Source: Scenedesmus sp. ARA3
Taxonomy: Eukaryota > Chlorophyta > Chlorophyceae > Sphaeropleales > Scenedesmaceae
Length of the DNA stretch: 47,578 nucleotides
Reading direction: 5' to 3'
Assembly: GCA_004335835.1 (NCBI GenBank)
Contig: RWJK01001461.1
Location: 1 to 47,578 of the forward strand
In this document: positions 32,599 through 45,100 of the stretch, one piece after another
Numbering within the stretch: the first letter of the stretch is position 1
Layout: each line of letters starts with the position of its first letter
Made by a program: the position numbers and the translations under genes
Notes under the pieces: model-generated
Database searches by the model: none
What the model saw: the letters and a program-made list of their open reading frames with translations, nothing else
What the model was told of the DNA's origin: nothing

Positions 32599-33161
32599 GA
32601 GGTACTGGGAGAGAGATCATGTGTATGTCAATGAAGGAGGGGTGGAAGGAAGGGTTTGTGTGGTTGGGTGAGTTGAGGTAGCGAAAGAGAGTGTGTGCTG
32701 TGTACATGGAGGGAGAGATGCAGCGGGTATGTGTGCGCTCCTGCACTGCCTGACTATGTTTGTTTAGTGTTGGCAGCAGCTCAGCAGGCGGAGCAGGCGC
32801 CGCGCAGTGCAGACAGACCGGTGGCCTAGCCACACATGGTGCTGCTGCTGATCATAACTGGCACTGATGCATGCAGCAGTACCTTGGTGTGTGATGCACA
32901 ATCGGCTTCCTGGTATGGCTCCTGGGCCAGTTGGCATGCTCGGCTGCAGTTGTCTGACTAGGTAGGGTTGAGGGTCAAGTGAGACATCTGGTCATTTTGG
33001 ATGACACGCCCTGCGCCTGGTGGCTCTGTATCGATGCGGGCAGTTCACAGCTGGCCTGACTCTTTTGTCGAGCATGTTTTTGGTTTCGTCTTCCTTTCTT
33101 GCTTGGTGGGATGCGTTTGTGCGCCTGCCTATAGCTGTTGACAGAGCGTTTGCATGCTGCA

Positions 33162-33166
33162 TGTAA
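33162..33166 (+). terminator. TGTAA poly(A) signal, possibly of the carrier gene
   Basis: First clear TGTAA on the plus strand after the carrier stop, about 665 bases downstream. Confidence 0.35.
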
Positions 33167-35342
33167 ATAATCTGTGAGGGGCAGCACCCACAGCTGGACA
33201 GTTGCAGCTGGGCAGCGTTACAGCGCATTCATGGTGCCTACTGCAGCTCTCAAGCTGCGTGCTTTAGGAGCACAGACAGCTGCAGCAGCTGCTGATCATG
33301 CAAGGCATCCTGCCCTAGCAGGTGCCTGTGATAGTCCTGTGTTTGCAGGCCAGTGCGTACGGTGCAACCCAATAACATGCCTTTCTGTTGTTGCTGGTTG
33401 TCTGTCGTGTGTCTGATGTGTATCGTTGTGACTTTTCAGTTTTGCACCTCCAGCAGCTAGGCCAGTAGGACGGGGCTATGCACGTTTTGCGCTGCATGCG
33501 TGTGGTTGCGCGCTGAGCAAGTCAGTGCAAGCCATCGGTCCCTTGTTCCTTTTCCCGTCTCATGTCAGCTTTGGCAGCTTTGAGCATGGATTGGTCTCGC
33601 CAGCAAACAAACTGCAACACACATTGCAGGACTGCACTGTGTGCCAGAAAAGGTACTGCTGCAATGTGCCGCGTGCAGGTATGCAATAGGATAGCGTTTT
33701 GATCAGACTGTCAACCAGAGTGTTTCTCAAACGCATGTGGGCAACAGCATGCAACCATGCAATGGTGGGATCCCATTCAGAGTTACTGCGGTGCCCAATT
33801 ACTGCTGCACATACATTTGCATTCCATGCTCACTAGTCGACAGCAGCTATTGCAGCAAATGTTTTGACGAGTGTGCGTGCCACATGAGAGTGGGTGAGAC
33901 TGTCCATACAGGCATGCGTTGCACCTGGGCTGCCAACAGCATGGGTTTCACATCTGTCTCAGCTGGTAGCCGTCGTGCTGGTCACTGGTCGTAAAGGGAG
34001 AGTTTGCATTTTATAAGTTGTGTCTTGCCAACAATTTGTTATGTGTCAAGCCTTGCCCGACCCGTTGCTGTGGGCAATAGCATATGCGATGACCGTTGGT
34101 GTCCTATCAAAGCAGTGTGTGATTCCAGCTACTGTTGGCTGCTGCCTTTCAGGCAGTGATCTAGTCAGCCACCGCGGTAGCATGAACTGCAGCTGCAGCG
34201 CACTGCGCTTTTTTCAGCCTTTCCGAACCCTGTGTGCAGCTGTGCCAGCTTCAGCTTGTTCGTGGCTTCTGTGCTTGGTGTGTTGCTGCCTCAGGTTGCA
34301 GCATTCCAGTGCTGGTTGTAACACATAATACTAACATTCTCAACTTGATGTGCGTGGACGTGACACGTGTAGATTGGATTCACATGTAGCTGGCAGCCTG
34401 CCAGCGCTGAGCGCAGGAAATGCAGCAGGAGCGTCGTCCACTGGGACAGCTGAACTCAACTGAAAGATGATGTCAGCATAGAAGCCGGCAAGCTTAAAGA
34501 CCAGCAGCTGCCCTCACCGTGTGCAGTGCCTGCCTCACGATCTGCTGTTCCCGCCCTCACGGTGGACATGTGATCAGCTGCTTCAGGATCAGTGCAGTGT
34601 CACATATGCGACAACGAACGTCGCACACAGAACTGTGAGTGCAAGTGTTGGTTTAACGCGAGCACCAGGTGATGCTTACGCTGCGATTGCGTTGACATAG
34701 TTTCCCGCCCCAACCGTCGGCTAGAACAGATCATCGTCAGCATCACTGTTCCAGGCGATCGTGTCATTCAAGATTTTATGTATCACTCTGAGCGTGATTG
34801 TAAGGCTCTCCAGCATTTTCGGCTGTGTGCGTGCACAGTCAACCCTCTAAACCCACCTCGGCTAGCAGTCAGTAATCGGCGTGTGCTGGGGACATGGCAC
34901 AATGGCGGGAAACTACAGATGTTCCCCACGTCCTGTCAGAACGAAGCCGTTGATCATCTTTCTGACATCATACAAACGTAGCTCTTGGAGCTCTGGATGT
35001 GACGGAGACGCACGCAAGGCCGGTGTTGAGCTGAACGCGACATCAGCTGTCTTCGATCATTACAAGTTGCTCTGTAACAAGCTTTTATGGCCGCGTTAGC
35101 ACCTACTGGAGCCGGCAGAGCATAAGAGGCACAGCATTAGCCGGGACCGAAGGGCTTTCTGGCAAAGAGCCTCCCGTCGAGCTCAGGTGAGACTAAGCTT
35201 AGTAAACAACTGTTTAGGCAGGCAAACATGTCAGCATGTGTGATTGGAGCCGCTGGGGTTCGCTGCGTGCGTGGGTGCACCCCTTGCGTAGCCCAGCACG
35301 CCGTTCGTGTGCTTTGGCTCGGGTATCAGTTAGTTCTTGTAG

Positions 35343-35350
35343 TATAAAAG
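35343..35350 (+). promoter_or_regulatory. Candidate TATA box
   Basis: TATAAAAG about 740 bases before the coding start at 36091. A promoter there would need a 5' UTR intron ending at the CTCGCAG just before the ATG. Confidence 0.35.
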
Positions 35351-36090
35351 CACAATGTGCAACGTTCTGGGTTGGTCAAGATCAGCCAAGAGACTGGAGC
35401 CGGTGGGAGCCGAGCCACAGCCAGCCCCGACTTTCAGTAATAAAATGACTGTGACATTGAAGCACTTCTGAGATAACGCAGCTTGCGATTGTCTGGGGAT
35501 CACAGGTGACTTCCTCTGCAGCTGTCTCGCGCATCTCTCACTCGTGCGCCACCGAAGCCCTCACAAAGTCTGTGTTCTGGTACTTTGCTTGCCTTTGCTG
35601 TATTCAGGTAGACCCTCGTGGCCGCGCACTGGCAACCCACTAGCAAACCTGCCAGCAAACAAACAACACCCACCCGCCAACCAACAGGCAATTGCCTGTA
35701 CGGACTCCTGTCGCACGGCACAGCTTGCTCCCAGGTACGCGTAGTGGCACCAGCGGCGGTGTCACCGGACCGTGGAGGTGCTCGAGCAGCGTGGGGGTGT
35801 GAAAGCGAGTGTGCTGGCGCGTTGCAGCCCCCGCCCGCGCAAGCAGCTATCACATGCGCTGATATCACGTATCTTTAGCTTTATTCCATTGATGCGCTCT
35901 AGCCTGTAGCTTCAAAGCTAGAATCTAGGCCACGTGCTGGTCCTGATGGTGCAGGGAAGGGTGACACCAGCCTGAGCTCAGGCCCCTAGCTCAGCCCCCA
36001 CTGCACCCCAGCCACCAACCTGTTGTGTAGACCATCCCAGGATAGTAACTTGGTCAAACATAACACATCTGTATGTTGACTGTCTCGCAG

Positions 36091-36161
36091 ATGGAGCTGG
36101 CTAGTGTCGTGCCTGGCACAGCAGCTGCAGGAGAGCTCCCAGCAGCAGCGCACCTGGCCCA

Positions 36162-36193
<32 letters not shown>

Positions 36194-37543
36194 TCCTGCA
36201 AGTAGAACAGCCACTGTGTGCCGATGCAGTAGCAACCAAGGCGCTGCCAGCGTCACCTGCCTCTGCCAGCAATGCAGCATCAGGGGCCTGCACTGAAGAG
36301 GCCCTAGCAGCACTTCCTGCAAGCACCAGTGTAGGTGACACCACAATGGATGATGCAGCAGCAGAAGCACCAGCAGCAGATGCTGCAGCAAGCCCTCTCG
36401 CCAAGCAGCAGCAGCAGCAGCAGCAGCAGCAGGTGTGTGCAGGGCCCCTTGGGCCAGCTCAAAAAGGCAGCACAGGCAGCAGCAACGGCAGCCACCATCC
36501 CTCGCCTGCAAGCGCAAGCCCTGTCGATGCAAGCCCAGAGTATGCTGCAGCATCAATGCTGTCGCCGCCGGCAGCAGCAGCAGCGGCTGCAGCAGCAGCA
36601 GCAGGGACTGCATTTAGCTTCGGCAGTCCCAGGCAGCCTGGAGCGCAGAGAGTTATGGAGCGGAGGATCACTGGTGATGCAGCGCAGTCGCAGCTGTCAC
36701 CAGCAGCTGCCCTGCAGCCAGCACAGGCAGGGGCAGCACAGGTAGCTGCACCAGCAGCAGCAGCAGCGGCGGCAGCAGGTGCTATGCTGCCCCCGCCACA
36801 CCAGCCCATTCACGATGCTGTTGGTGCAGCTGCTGGTGTGTTTGGCGCGTCCCCCATCGCCTCAAGTGCCACCACAGCTCCTGCATCATCTGCTACTGCT
36901 GGAGCAACGCGTTACTCGGGCCCTGGCAGCAGCAGCACCCCTGCAGGGCCGGCAGCAGCAGCAGAGTTTGCTGTCCCAGCTCCGATGCACCACCACCAGC
37001 AGCAGCAGCAGCAGCAGCAGCGTCAGGGCGGGCAGATGGAGTACCACCATGCTGGCCAGGTGCCAATGCCTAGCATGCAGCAACAGCAGCAGCAGCAGGC
37101 ATATGCTGGGCCAGGCTCAGGTGATTACTATGGCAGCAGCAGCAGCAGCCCCTATGGACAGCCGCATCAGTACATGCAGCACCCGGGCCAGCCATGTCAC
37201 CACCCCCAGCAGCAGCAGCAGCAGCAGCAGTATATGATGGGGCACCCGCCGCACTACCCACCCCAGCAGCCGCAGCAGCAATTGCACATGCAGCAGCAGC
37301 AGCAGGCGCCGCACCACCAGCAGCACTACCAGCAGCAGAGCATGTATGCGCCGGCTGGACCTGCTGCTGCAGCAGCAGCAGCTGGCAGCAGCGGCCAAGC
37401 GCCAGGTGTCGAAGACCTCTCTCTACAGTACTACACCCTTGCGCACCAGCAGCAAGTCCTGCGGGAGCAGCTCAACACTCTGCAGCAGCAGGAGAAGATG
37501 CTGCTGCAGCGCCAGGCGTCTGCCAGCGGCGCGGCAGCAGCAG

Positions 37544-37587
<44 letters not shown>

Positions 37588-39001
37588 CCTGCAGGGTATG
37601 ACCCCCAGATGCTTGCTGCCTGGCAGAGCTTCACTGCTGACTGTGATGCTGACGAGGACATGCCTACCATGGACCTCAACCTGAGGGTACCATCCTCACA
37701 AACAGCAGCAGCAGCAGCAGCAGCAGGGCAGCCCACGCAGCAGCAGCCAGGTCAGGCTGCTGCTGCAGCTGCTGCTGCTGAAGCGCCTGGCGCAGATGTG
37801 AAGGCTGAGCGGGACCAGCAAGGCCCCGGCTGCGGCGTCACTGACTCACCCGGTGTTGTTGATAGCAGCGGCGGCAGCAGCGCCAGCAGCGACAGCCAGA
37901 AGCACCAGGTTGCAAAAGTTGTGGCTGAAATGGTGGATGTTGTAGTCGCCTTGGGCATGAAGAGCAGCAGCAGCTCAGTGGCACCAGCAGAAGGCTGCGC
38001 TGCAGGCAGCTCGGCAGCTGCAGTTGAGCAGCCGGCGTCACCGCAAGATGACGAGCTGACGTCATCTGGAGATAACGGTCATAACGAGGTTGCGCCTGGG
38101 CCCCTGGATTGGGCGCTCGGCAGCGGCAGCAAAAAGCAGCAGGAGCAGCCAGGCAGCGCAACAGTGCGCCCGGCAGCCATGGCAGCAACAGACAGCTACA
38201 GCCCAATGATCCCTAGCCGCAGAAAGCAGCAGCAGCAGCACCTGCTTCCCAGCAGCGACGAGTCCCTCGCTGCTACCGCAGCTGATGCTCCTGCTGCTGC
38301 TGCTGCTGCTGCAGCTGCTGCTGGGCCTCAGGCTGTGCTGTCTGGCCCCCCAGGGCCAGCCTGGCCTGCCTCAGGACCACCCTCAGGCCCTGGCGCTGCT
38401 GCTGCTGCTGCTGCTGCAGCAGCCGCTGCTCCAGGCATGTGCATGTTAGATATGTTAGACTTTGCTGATGACCTGTCACCGGGCATGATGCTGGACGATT
38501 TGCTCGACTTTGGGTCACCAGTGCGGCCCAGCGGCGATCAGCAGCAGCAGCGGCAGCAGCAGCAGCAGCCTGGCCAGGGCGGCGGCAGCAGCAGCAGAGG
38601 CCCTAGCTGGAGCGGCAATGCAGTTAGCACCCCTACCATGGCCCAGCAGCAGCAGCAGCAGTGGCAGCAGGGTCCTGGCAGTGCAGCAGCAGCAGCAGCA
38701 CGCCACAGCACGCCGCTTAGCGTTGCACAGCAGAGCGCGCTGATGCAGCACCGTGCAGTACCTGTGGGGGGTCCCCCTGGCAGCTGGCATCCCCACCCAA
38801 TGGGCCGCCCCACTGTCACAACAGCCTCCACACCTGGCTACCACAGCAGCAGCAGCCCGCACGTGGTCAGCACCTTCCAGCACGCCGAGCAGCAGCAGCA
38901 GCACGGAATGCTGCAGCACCACATGGATCCGGGAAGCTGCTATGACCGGCCGCTGCACCACCAGCACCAGCACCAGCGCAACTCGCCAGCACTTGGGCAG
39001 T

Positions 39002-39035
<34 letters not shown>

Positions 39036-39894
39036 CCCTGGTGGCTACCACCCGTACCCACAGCAGCAGCACCACCACCATGCGCCACACCCTGGCATGC
39101 ACAGCAGCAGCAGCAGCGGTGGCGGCGGCGGCGGCAGTTACATGCCCCACCCAGGTCCCCGCATGGTCAGTATGGGCTCCTGCCCGCCAGATATGCCCAG
39201 CAGCAGCAACAGCTTTGCCCTGGGGCCAATGCAGCGGCAGCAGCAGCAGCAGCTGCCCACCAGCTACAGCCTGCAGCATGCACCTCTGGACCCCCAGGGC
39301 TACCCCCTACAGCAGCAGCAGCAGCAGCAGGGTGCATTCCCAGGGCCTCATCTGTCAGGTCCAATGCCAGGCTGGCAGGGTGCAGCAGCAGCAGCAGGGG
39401 TAGGCCCCGGGGCAACGCGCAGCAGCAGCAGCATGCCGCACCCGAGCCATGAGGACCATCTGTTTGATGCGCAGATGGAAAGCATGATGGCAGAGATGCG
39501 CGGCGGCGGGGGTGGCCACACTGCTGCTGCTGCTGCTGCTGCCGGGCCAGATCATCAGCTGCGGGGAGTGCACAGCATGATGCAGCAGAGCTTCGGCGGA
39601 AAAGGATTTGCCAGCAGTGCAGCACCAGGGGCACACATGATGGATGCACCAGGCCAGCTTCAGCATCAGCAGCATCAGCACGCAATGGGGCCAGCAGGGT
39701 ACAGCAGCAGCGGCTACAGCACCCCTGCAGGAATGCAGCAGCATGGTCAGCCTGGCAGGTCTGTTGTCACTAGCCAGATAGCCTCGCCGCACATGCACCA
39801 CCACCACCAGCAGCAGCAGCAGCAGCAGCGTGTGGACTCGCCGTTTGGCCACCCTGCAGCCCAGGATGCACCCTTCCGGAGCTTTGCAGGGCCT

Positions 39895-39940
<46 letters not shown>

Positions 39941-41757
39941 TGGGAGGCTGCGGCCGCATGCCAGACAGCATGCAGCACCCAAGCAGCTTCAACAACATGT
40001 ACCAGCAGCAGCAGCAGCAGCAGCACATGCATTCGGGCCACAGCATGCAGCAGCAGCAGATGGTGCCAGGTGGCGGTGCATTGCACAGGGCAGGATCCGC
40101 CCCAGCACCCCTCATGCACAGCCCCCTAAACATGCAGGGTTCAGGTCCCGGACCCCACTCAACACCGCTAGGGTATAGCCCATCTGTACCCCAAGCCCTG
40201 GGCTGCGGTTCAGGCCTGCTAAGCCCTGCCCCGAGCTCCGGGGGCTATAACGGCTGCGGCGGTTACCACAGCAGCAGTTGCGGCGGCATGGGGCATGGCA
40301 GCAGCAGCAGATACAGCGCGCCTGGCTTTGGTGTTGCAGCCCCAGGAGAGCAGGTGGTAGGGGAAGGGAAGCCACTAGCACCTGGTGCTGCGCCTGCCCC
40401 TGGAATGAAAGTGAAGCTAAAGGTTCAGGTGGCACCAATGCGCAGGGGCAGGGGCAGGCCTCCTTCAAGGGCCCGGCTGGCGGCAAGAGAGGTGGAGCTG
40501 ATTCCTGTTGAGGTGCCAGAGTCACCCAAGGCGCCAGCTGCTGCTGCTGCTGCTGCTGCTCAGGGGCCGGATGCAATCTGGCACGAGCAGCAGCACATGC
40601 AGCAGCAGCAGCAGCAGATGGTGATGCACCCCCACCCGAGCCAGCAGGGCATGATGCAGCAGCAGCAGCCGCACAGCATGATGCAGCAGCAGCAGCACGG
40701 CCTGTATGATCGGCAGCAGGGCATGTACGGCGCCCCGCCGTCTGCTGCTGGCATGTATACAGGCGTAGGTGCTGGCATGATGATGCCAGTGGCTGGTCCT
40801 GAAGGCAGCTTGGGTGGTGGGATGGTGCCGCTTGGCTTTGACGGCGGGCTGCAGCAGCAGCAGCAGCAGCGCAAGCGCAGCGGCAACAGCAGCGATCTGG
40901 AGGGCCTGAAGCCCACCAAGTCTGTGAAGGTGAGAGCGGGTTGTGAAGCAGCCTCCGCAGTGATGTACAACAGAGTCCATTCACTTTGATGTCTGATGTC
41001 TGCTGTGAAAAAACAGCGTACAATGGTTATTGAGCATGTTGATATGCTAGGCAGCTTCACAGTGGCTCTGCCAACCCGCTGCAAGTGCCTTTGCCCTGCA
41101 TTCTCTGCTCGATCGCTCCGACTCCGCCCCGCCCTCTTGCTGACACGTACACTGCCTGTGCTGCTGCTGCCGCTGCCTCTTCTTCCGCCTCACCCCCCTA
41201 TAACACAGCTGGAGCGCTCCAACTCCTTCGGCAGCAGCGACAAGTCCCTCAGCTCCCTCAACACCTCAAGCATCAGCAACGGCAACCTCAACAACCCCGC
41301 CTCCACCAGCAACGGCAACGCCTCCAACAGCACAGGCCTCACCATTCGGGGCCTCAAAAAGACCTCTTCTGGCATGCCTACCCCCACTATCAACAGCGCA
41401 GGCATTATGGTGCCACCTCCTGCAGGACCCGAGATGACAGCCCGTGGAAAGCCCACCTTCTGCGACCTCGTGACGGCTGGCGCGTTCCCACCTGGAACAT
41501 ACGAGTTCAGCGTGGGAACTGTACAGAGCGTGACGGCGTGCGTGAATGCGGGGGGCGTCATAACGTACGGCAGCGAGCAGTATGCGAGCATCAGCAGCTT
41601 TGCGCTGGCGGCTGCGCGCAGCAGGAACCCGGCCAGGCAGGCATGTGACGGCTGGAAGGAGGTGCGGCTGGCTGGCCGCAAGCTGGAGCTGTGGCGGCAA
41701 GCGTATTTGGCCAAGCAGCCGCCGCCGGAGATTCCTGCAGGCTGCTTGAAGGGCTGA
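36091..41757 (+). CDS. Giant polyQ nuclear-type protein with AT-hook and RAMA-like domain
   Basis: Two exons, 36091-40929 and 41209-41757, joined in phase 0 at GTGAGA/CACAG; about 1,795 residues. The ATG follows CTCGCAG directly, so a 5' UTR intron is likely; an ATG at 36073 is in frame but lies before that acceptor. The protein is mostly Q, A, S, H and P runs, presumably disordered. Ordered islands: a coiled-coil-like stretch about 440-478 (LREQLNTLQQQEKMLLQRQ); MDLNLRV (527-533), near the EAR repression motif; an acidic-hydrophobic stretch about 783-811 (MLDMLDFADDLSPGMMLDDL) that looks like an activation domain; an AT-hook, RRGRGRPP, about 1451-1458; and a C-terminal globular domain about 1697-1780 with FCDLVTAGAFPPGTYEF, GGVITYGSEQYASISSFA and DGWKEVRLAGRKLELWRQ. 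That last pattern matches RAMA domains (chromatin- and methyladenine-linked). The RAMA call is from memory of the pattern. A nuclear, DNA-binding role is inferred. Confidence 0.7.
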
Positions 41758-42150
41758 AAGGGCTTGAAGGGGTTTGGGTGCGATGACAGCAGGGTTTATG
41801 AAAGCTGTGTGTTGGAGGCGGCCAGAGGTGTGGCGGCAGGCTTTCCTGGCAAAGCAGCCGCCGCCGGAGATTCCTGCGGGCTGCTTGAAGGGCTGAAAGG
41901 CCAGGGTTTTGGGTGTGATGACAGCAGGGTTTTGAAGGGTGTGGTGGAAGTGGCTGGAGCTGCGGCGGCAGGCCTAATTAGTGTGGTGGAGCAGGTGCCG
42001 CAGGAGACCCCGACGGGCTGCTTGAAGGGCTGAAAGGGTTTGGTGGACTGCCAGGGTTTTGAAGGGCAGTCTGTGGAGGTGGCTGGAGCAGCAGCAGCAG
42101 GTGTACTTAGTGCTGGATCTGGGCGGGCTGCTCACAGGGCTAAGGGGGGT
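41741..42150 (+). repeat. Tandem copies of the polyQ gene's 3' coding end with stop codon
   Basis: The 20-mer GCTGCTTGAAGGGCTGAAAG, which contains the real stop TGA, recurs at 41880 and 42017 (offsets 139 and 137), with a decayed fourth copy near 42127. Upstream parts of the terminal exon (AAGCAGCCGCCGCCGGAGAT) are also copied. Confidence 0.85.
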
Positions 42151-45100
42151 GACGGGCTGGCAGAGTTGTGACGGGCTGTGTTTGCAGGTGGCCTGGTAGG
42201 TTTCAGGGTTTGGATTGCTGAGCCTTAGATGGAAGTTATCATGGGTTGGTGTAGCGTTTTGCTGATCTTGTGAAGGGCCAGGAGATGGGTTGGCTATGGT
42301 GTGCTGGTGTGTTGGTGTGTTGCCGCAAAAGGCGGCAGCGGAGCTTCGGGTGTACAGCTGGGTGGATTCGTGATGCGCAGTGCACCATGGTGGTCCCCTG
42401 CCTATGCTGCGTAGGCAGCATCACATTGATTTTGGGAAGCGTCAGGGAGGGATGCAGGAGCTTGCAGAGGTGCTGTGAGTGGTGCAGTTGTGCTGCACTC
42501 ACAATCACCTGCAGAATGAACAGCAGTGATTATCCTGCTGCGTTGATCAACTCAGCATTGTGCCAAGGTGTCCGTCGGAGCCCAGGGCAGGAGTTTTGTC
42601 GTCATATAACATAGTATAACAACATAGTATAACAAGCGTGACAGAATGAGTCGCTACGTATGACCGAGTGACGCAGCTGCTCTTGTGTGCAGCCCCAAAT
42701 TTTGAGCTTTGTGCAGCATTGCTGTGGCTGTGGTTGGTTGCAACCTTTTACGCGCACAGGGCGGTGGGCGTCTGCTGCTTTTGCAGGTGCTGAGGTGCAC
42801 TGATCAAGTGCTACCTGCAGCTGACATTCTGTGCATGCATGCAGAAGACACATTGCAGGCTCATGAGGTGCACACATGCGTGTACGCTTGATTAATCCTG
42901 GCTGTGTTTGTGGGTTGTGGTGCACTGCACAAGTGGTCTTATGCTTTGAGAGCGGTACCCCTGTCTGCTGGTGCTTCCTGCCTCTTAAATTCGGTCTGCA
43001 GGTGGCTGACTATTAGTTTTGGGCGCAAGCAGATAGCAGCACTTGCATTGCCTCATTACACCTTCCAGCCACTTCTACCGTGTGGGGTCTGCTCCTGTTG
43101 CTGAATGCATGGTGCTTACACACACAGCAAATGGTTGATGTTGCTAGCAGCAGAGCCTGTGCTCTGTGTCCCTGCTGTACTTGCCTTTTGGATTTCGTCC
43201 AGCACACTGCGTGGTGTCTGCTTTGTCTATGTATAGCTTTGTACCCTAGCTTGCCTTGCATACGCCATACCCAGTAATGGCATACAGTGATGAGGTCCCA
43301 GTGAACTGTGCCACCACACGGCACAGTGACAGTGTTGATGTAGCATGAGGGGGCTTAGCTGGCGGGTTGTCAAGTAAACCCTGCCTTGCATATCTTGTGC
43401 AGGATGATGTGCGGTACCTTTTCACAGAGCCCTGTGGTTCTGATTACTGCACTGCCCTGGTGTTGCGTTTGTGTCGGGTTCTTGAATGGGCAATGCTCAT
43501 CGCAATCGGGTGGCTCTTTGCGGCATGCACACAGCTACTGCAATGCCAGCAAATGACCACACCTTTTGCACCGTTCATTCCTGCAAGCATTTCTGGCTGC
43601 AGTGTGGTTGCTCTGCTTGCACTCTTAGCGTTGCAGCAGGGTTGTTTGGTCATGCAGTGTTCTGCGGCAGGGCTTTGTAGGGTTCAAGCTTCTGTGAGTT
43701 GAACCCTGAGCCCCTCCATGCCCCCATTCTTGATCCACACAGGGCCTGCTGCCCTGAAGACGCATAATGATGTGTCATGTTGAACTTGGCTACCAAGTGT
43801 GGTTTCAATGACTCATTGTTTGGATGACGACAGAATGCACGCACGGCATCACGCATCTCAGACGGTGATGCCTCGGGTTGCACTGGGTGTTGCAAGAGGC
43901 AAGCATAGGCATTGCAGTAACAGCTGGCCAGCACTCGACAAGCAACTGCTGCTGAAAAGCGCGGCACTATGCATGGCAATGCAACGCATGTATGCAGTTG
44001 TTTGCTGCATTGCGGCTGCCATCTTACAGGCTGTTTGGTGCCGAGGTCGTGTTTTGTGTTGATAGGCTGTGTGCGCATGCGTGTGGCGGCTAGCACCGGC
44101 CTTATGACGTGTGTGTGCCAATACCTACATCACGTTGTGTGTCACACCATGTTGGCCGACAGCGGCAGCGAGAGCATCACTGCAGAAAAGCAATTGTCAC
44201 ATCAGTTTTGGCTGTGTTTTGTACATAGCGTGTTGAAAAGCAGCGGCATATGCATGTTCAGCAGCAGCAGCAGCAGCAGCAGCATGACAGCCTGCTGCAG
44301 CTGCTTTCTTCAGCTTGCGCTGGGTCACTCTGCATCCTTTCCCTTATGCATGCGTGCGTGCAAATGCTTTCAGCTACAGCAGCAGCGGCTGACAGATCAA
44401 CTGCATCAGCGCTGGATTGCCTGAAGCATGCTTGATGGAATGATGGGGCTGCTGGGGCATGCAGCAAGCCAATGTGTCTCTTAATACGTGTGTCTGATGT
44501 TGGGCTAGTATTCTGTACAAGAATAAAGTCGAGCAGCAATGATGCCTGCCGGTGCTTCCAAGCAAGTAGCTTGCTGCCAGTTTCACCTCTCCCTGGGATT
44601 GCGGCCTGTGCTTGTCCGAGGGGTGTTATGCCACTGTGTGATGCTGCAGCTATAGCACAGAGGCACAAGCTGCCAGAATTGTCTGCAGGCATGCTTTGTT
44701 TATTTGGCCAACTGGCCAACCCTGGTCTGCAACTCTTTGCTGTATGTGGTCTTCTGCCGCCATGGCGCTTGCATAGGTTTGATAGCATCGTTGTCGTGGC
44801 GTGTTTGGTAACATACTATTACTAATGACAATTGTGAAGTTGATGATAATGACGATGTTGTGATGCTGACATGGCGTCAGCAATGACTGCTGTGTCTTGT
44901 CAGATGGCTAGTAGGGTACAACAAACGTGCAGTTGCCTTACAGATGTTGTTGCCAGCGCCACACTGTGACAGTGCCATCAGCACATGCTGAACCTCACAG
45001 CTGCTCACATCTTAGAAGATTCACACGGGGCACCTCGCCCGTTTGGGGAGCCAATGACAGGCTCATCGGGCATAGAGAAAACTGGACCTGCCACGTCTGA

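Larger units (their letters stand above)
32497..36090. other. Intergenic/UTR region
   Basis: Carrier 3' UTR, then no recognisable gene up to the polyQ gene. The 5' part of that next gene (untranslated exons and promoter) should lie in the last kilobase. Many short frames, none with domain or splice support. Confidence 0.5.

Noticed and set aside
36101..40133. Several long minus-strand open frames under the polyQ gene
   Set aside because: Leu/Ala/Cys-run shadows of CAG repeats; no domains or splice logic.
43680..43706. GGGTTCAA...TTGAACCC as a tRNA T-arm
   Set aside because: The stem-loop does not sit in a cloverleaf; there is no acceptor stem or anticodon arm around it. Recorded only as an inverted repeat.
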